Below, piece after piece: positions 62,601 through 64,000 of a stretch of DNA of 64,000 bases (the first letter of the stretch is position 1; every line of letters starts with the position of its first letter). This DNA is from Sympetrum striolatum (taxonomy: Eukaryota > Arthropoda > Insecta > Odonata > Libellulidae). The position numbers and the translations under genes are program-made. The DNA lies in contig OX388346.1 in NCBI GenBank assembly GCA_947579665.1, positions 90,026,615 to 90,090,614 of the forward strand, written 5' to 3'. A model generated the notes under the pieces. The model was given only the letters and a program-made list of their open reading frames with translations. It searched no databases and was not told the origin of the DNA.

Positions 62601-63535
62601 TCCTCTATTTTGCCGAAATTTTCGAAATTTTATCGAGATTTGATCCAAAAAAGCAACAAAAACGGAAAAGTTTAACAAAATTTCAATTTTTTTCTTCTTT
62701 TTTGCCTTCATTTTCGTCATTTCATCGAGATTTGATCGAAAAAAGCAACAGAAACGGACAATTTTAAAAAAATTTCAGTTTTTTTTCTCTTTTTGACCTC
62801 AATTTTCATCATTTTATAGAAAAATAATCGAAAACAGCAATGCAAACGGAACTTCTTAGCGACATCTTTAATTTTTGCCTTAATTTTCGTCATTTTACCG
62901 AGATAAGATTGAAGAAAAGCAATGAAAACGGATAATTCCATCGAAATTTCAATTTTTCTCCTCAGTTTTGCCTTAATTTTCGTCAGTTTATCGAGATTTG
63001 ATGCAAAAAAAGCAACAAAAACGGATTATTTTAAAAAAATTTCAATTTTTTTCCTCTATTTTGCCTTTATTTTCTTCAATTTATTGAGATATAATCGAAA
63101 AAAGCAACGAAAATGGATAAATTTAGCGAAATTTTAATTTTCTTCCCCATATTTTGCCTTAAGATTCGTCATTTTAACAATATATGATTGAAAAAGCTAT
63201 GCAAACAGATACTTTTAGCAAAATTTCAATTTTTTTCCTCTATTTTGCCATAATTTTCGTAATTTTATCGAGATTTGATCGAAAAATAGCAACAGAAACG
63301 GAAAATTTTAACAAAATTTCAATTTTTTTCTTCTTTTTTGCCTTCATTTTCGTCATTTCATCGTGTTTTAATCGTAAAAAGCAACAGAAACGGACAATTT
63401 TAACAAAATTTCAGTTTCTTTTCTCTTTTTGACCTTAATTTTCATCATTTTAATGAAAAATAATCGAAAACAGCAGTGCAAGCGGAACTTCTTAGCGACA
63501 TCTTCAATTTTTGCCTTAATTTTCGTCATATTACC
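59697..63535. repeat. Recurring variant block in the satellite (five copies)
   Basis: A distinctive short monomer, with cgaaaacagca, gcggaactt and ttagcga, then directly tttttgccttaattttcgtc, occurs at 59739, 61194, 62013, 62829 and 63465. Each is preceded by the same variant, ctctttttg(g/a)ccttaatttt then catcatttt. Spacings are 1455, 819, 816 and 636. The copies at 59739 and 63465 are identical over about 50 bases apart from the last junction. Confidence 0.85.
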
Positions 63536-64000
63536 GAGATTAGATTGAAAAAGAGCAATGAAAACGGATAATTCCATCGAAATTTCAATTTTTCTCCTCA
63601 GTTTTGGCTTAATTTTCGTCAGTTTATCGAGATTTGATCCAAAAAAAGACAAAAACGGAAATTTTAACCAAAGTTCAATTTTTTCCGCTATTTTTCCTTC
63701 ATTTTAGTCATTTTACCAATATAAGATTGAAAAAAGGTATGCAAACAGATACTTGAAGCAAAATTTCAATTATTTTCTTCGTTTTTGCCTTCATTTTCGT
63801 CATTTCATCGAGAATTGATCGAAAAAAGCAACAGAAACGGACAATTTTAACAAAATTCAATTTTTTTTATACCGATATAAAATCGAAAAGAGCAATGAAA
63901 ACGGATAATTTAAAGGAAATTCCAATTTTTTTGCTCTATTTTGCCTTAATTTTCCTCATTTTAACAAGATAAGGTCGAAAAAAGCTATGAAAACGTGTAA

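Larger units (their letters stand above)
56535..64000. repeat. Satellite array, 92-bp monomer, about 80 copies, continues off the window
   Basis: The consensus can be read as five pieces in order: tcgaaaaaagcaacgaaaac, ggataattttagcgaaattt, caatttttttcctctatttt, gccttaattttcgtcatttt, atcgagatatga (92 bases). Example phase: agatatgatc at 58471, 58563 and agatataatc at 58655. The first three to four copies (56535-56860, tctcgttcaa at 56571, 56663, then tctcg at 56756 and 56848) are a diverged subfamily with the same period. Interior copies vary by substitutions and small indels. Where monomers are 93 bases the frame stays open, giving Phe/Ile/Lys-rich frames with a 31-residue period; these are not genes. 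Confidence 0.95.

Noticed and set aside
57881..63652. Many Phe/Ile/Lys-rich frames in the satellite, with a 31-residue period resembling a repeat protein
   Set aside because: They arise where satellite monomers happen to be 93 bases long. Frames break at every 92-base unit and occur on both strands.
56535..64000. CRISPR-like array
   Set aside because: Repeats are contiguous, without unique spacers, of 92-bp period and in insect-type DNA, so this is a satellite.

Overview
The window looks like nuclear DNA of an insect. It is AT-rich, with long introns, many interspersed repeats and a large satellite array. One gene is recognisable: the 3' two thirds of a forkhead box O (foxo) gene on the + strand. 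I cannot name the species. The repeat families gave me a weak impression of a hemipteran such as a planthopper, but I cannot test that here.

foxo. Three coding exons are visible. The first (1822-2733) starts inside the forkhead domain, directly after the conserved FOXO intron position, and carries recognition helix 3, the wing, the nuclear-localisation basic cluster and two Akt-type phosphorylation sites. The second (13979-14473) is rich in Pro, Ser, Ala and Asn. The third (about 16074-16601) encodes the acidic C-terminal transactivation motif, a long Gln/His tail and the stop. All junctions are phase 0. The N-terminal exon lies left of the window. A consensus 5' splice site ten bases after the stop suggests a further, untranslated 3' exon. 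foxo is the insulin/PI3K/Akt-regulated transcription factor. Its exons are GC-rich islands in AT-rich surroundings.

Intron 2 (2734-13978) is a transposon nest. It holds a DINE-1/Helentron-like element with two 317-bp internal repeats, an ~810-bp fold-back element, and a 2,064-bp hAT element that split a GC-rich tandem pair and made a perfect 8-bp target duplication. Intron 3 holds a small inverted-repeat element. A 285-bp hAT MITE sits just after the gene.

From 17 to 56 kb I find no intact gene. There are pyrimidine- or purine-rich islands, a second copy of the DINE-like element, a TA-flanked transposon remnant with a C-terminal PHD finger, an inverted repeat with a hammerhead-like motif, tRNA-derived SINEs, a frameshifted LINE reverse-transcriptase C-terminus, two perfect palindromes and a pogo-like terminus.

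From about 56,535 to the window's end there is one satellite array with a 92-bp monomer (roughly 80 copies). It has a divergent edge, a recent 446-bp duplication and recurring variant blocks that indicate higher-order organisation. The array runs off the window. I see no CRISPR, operon or prokaryotic-type system.
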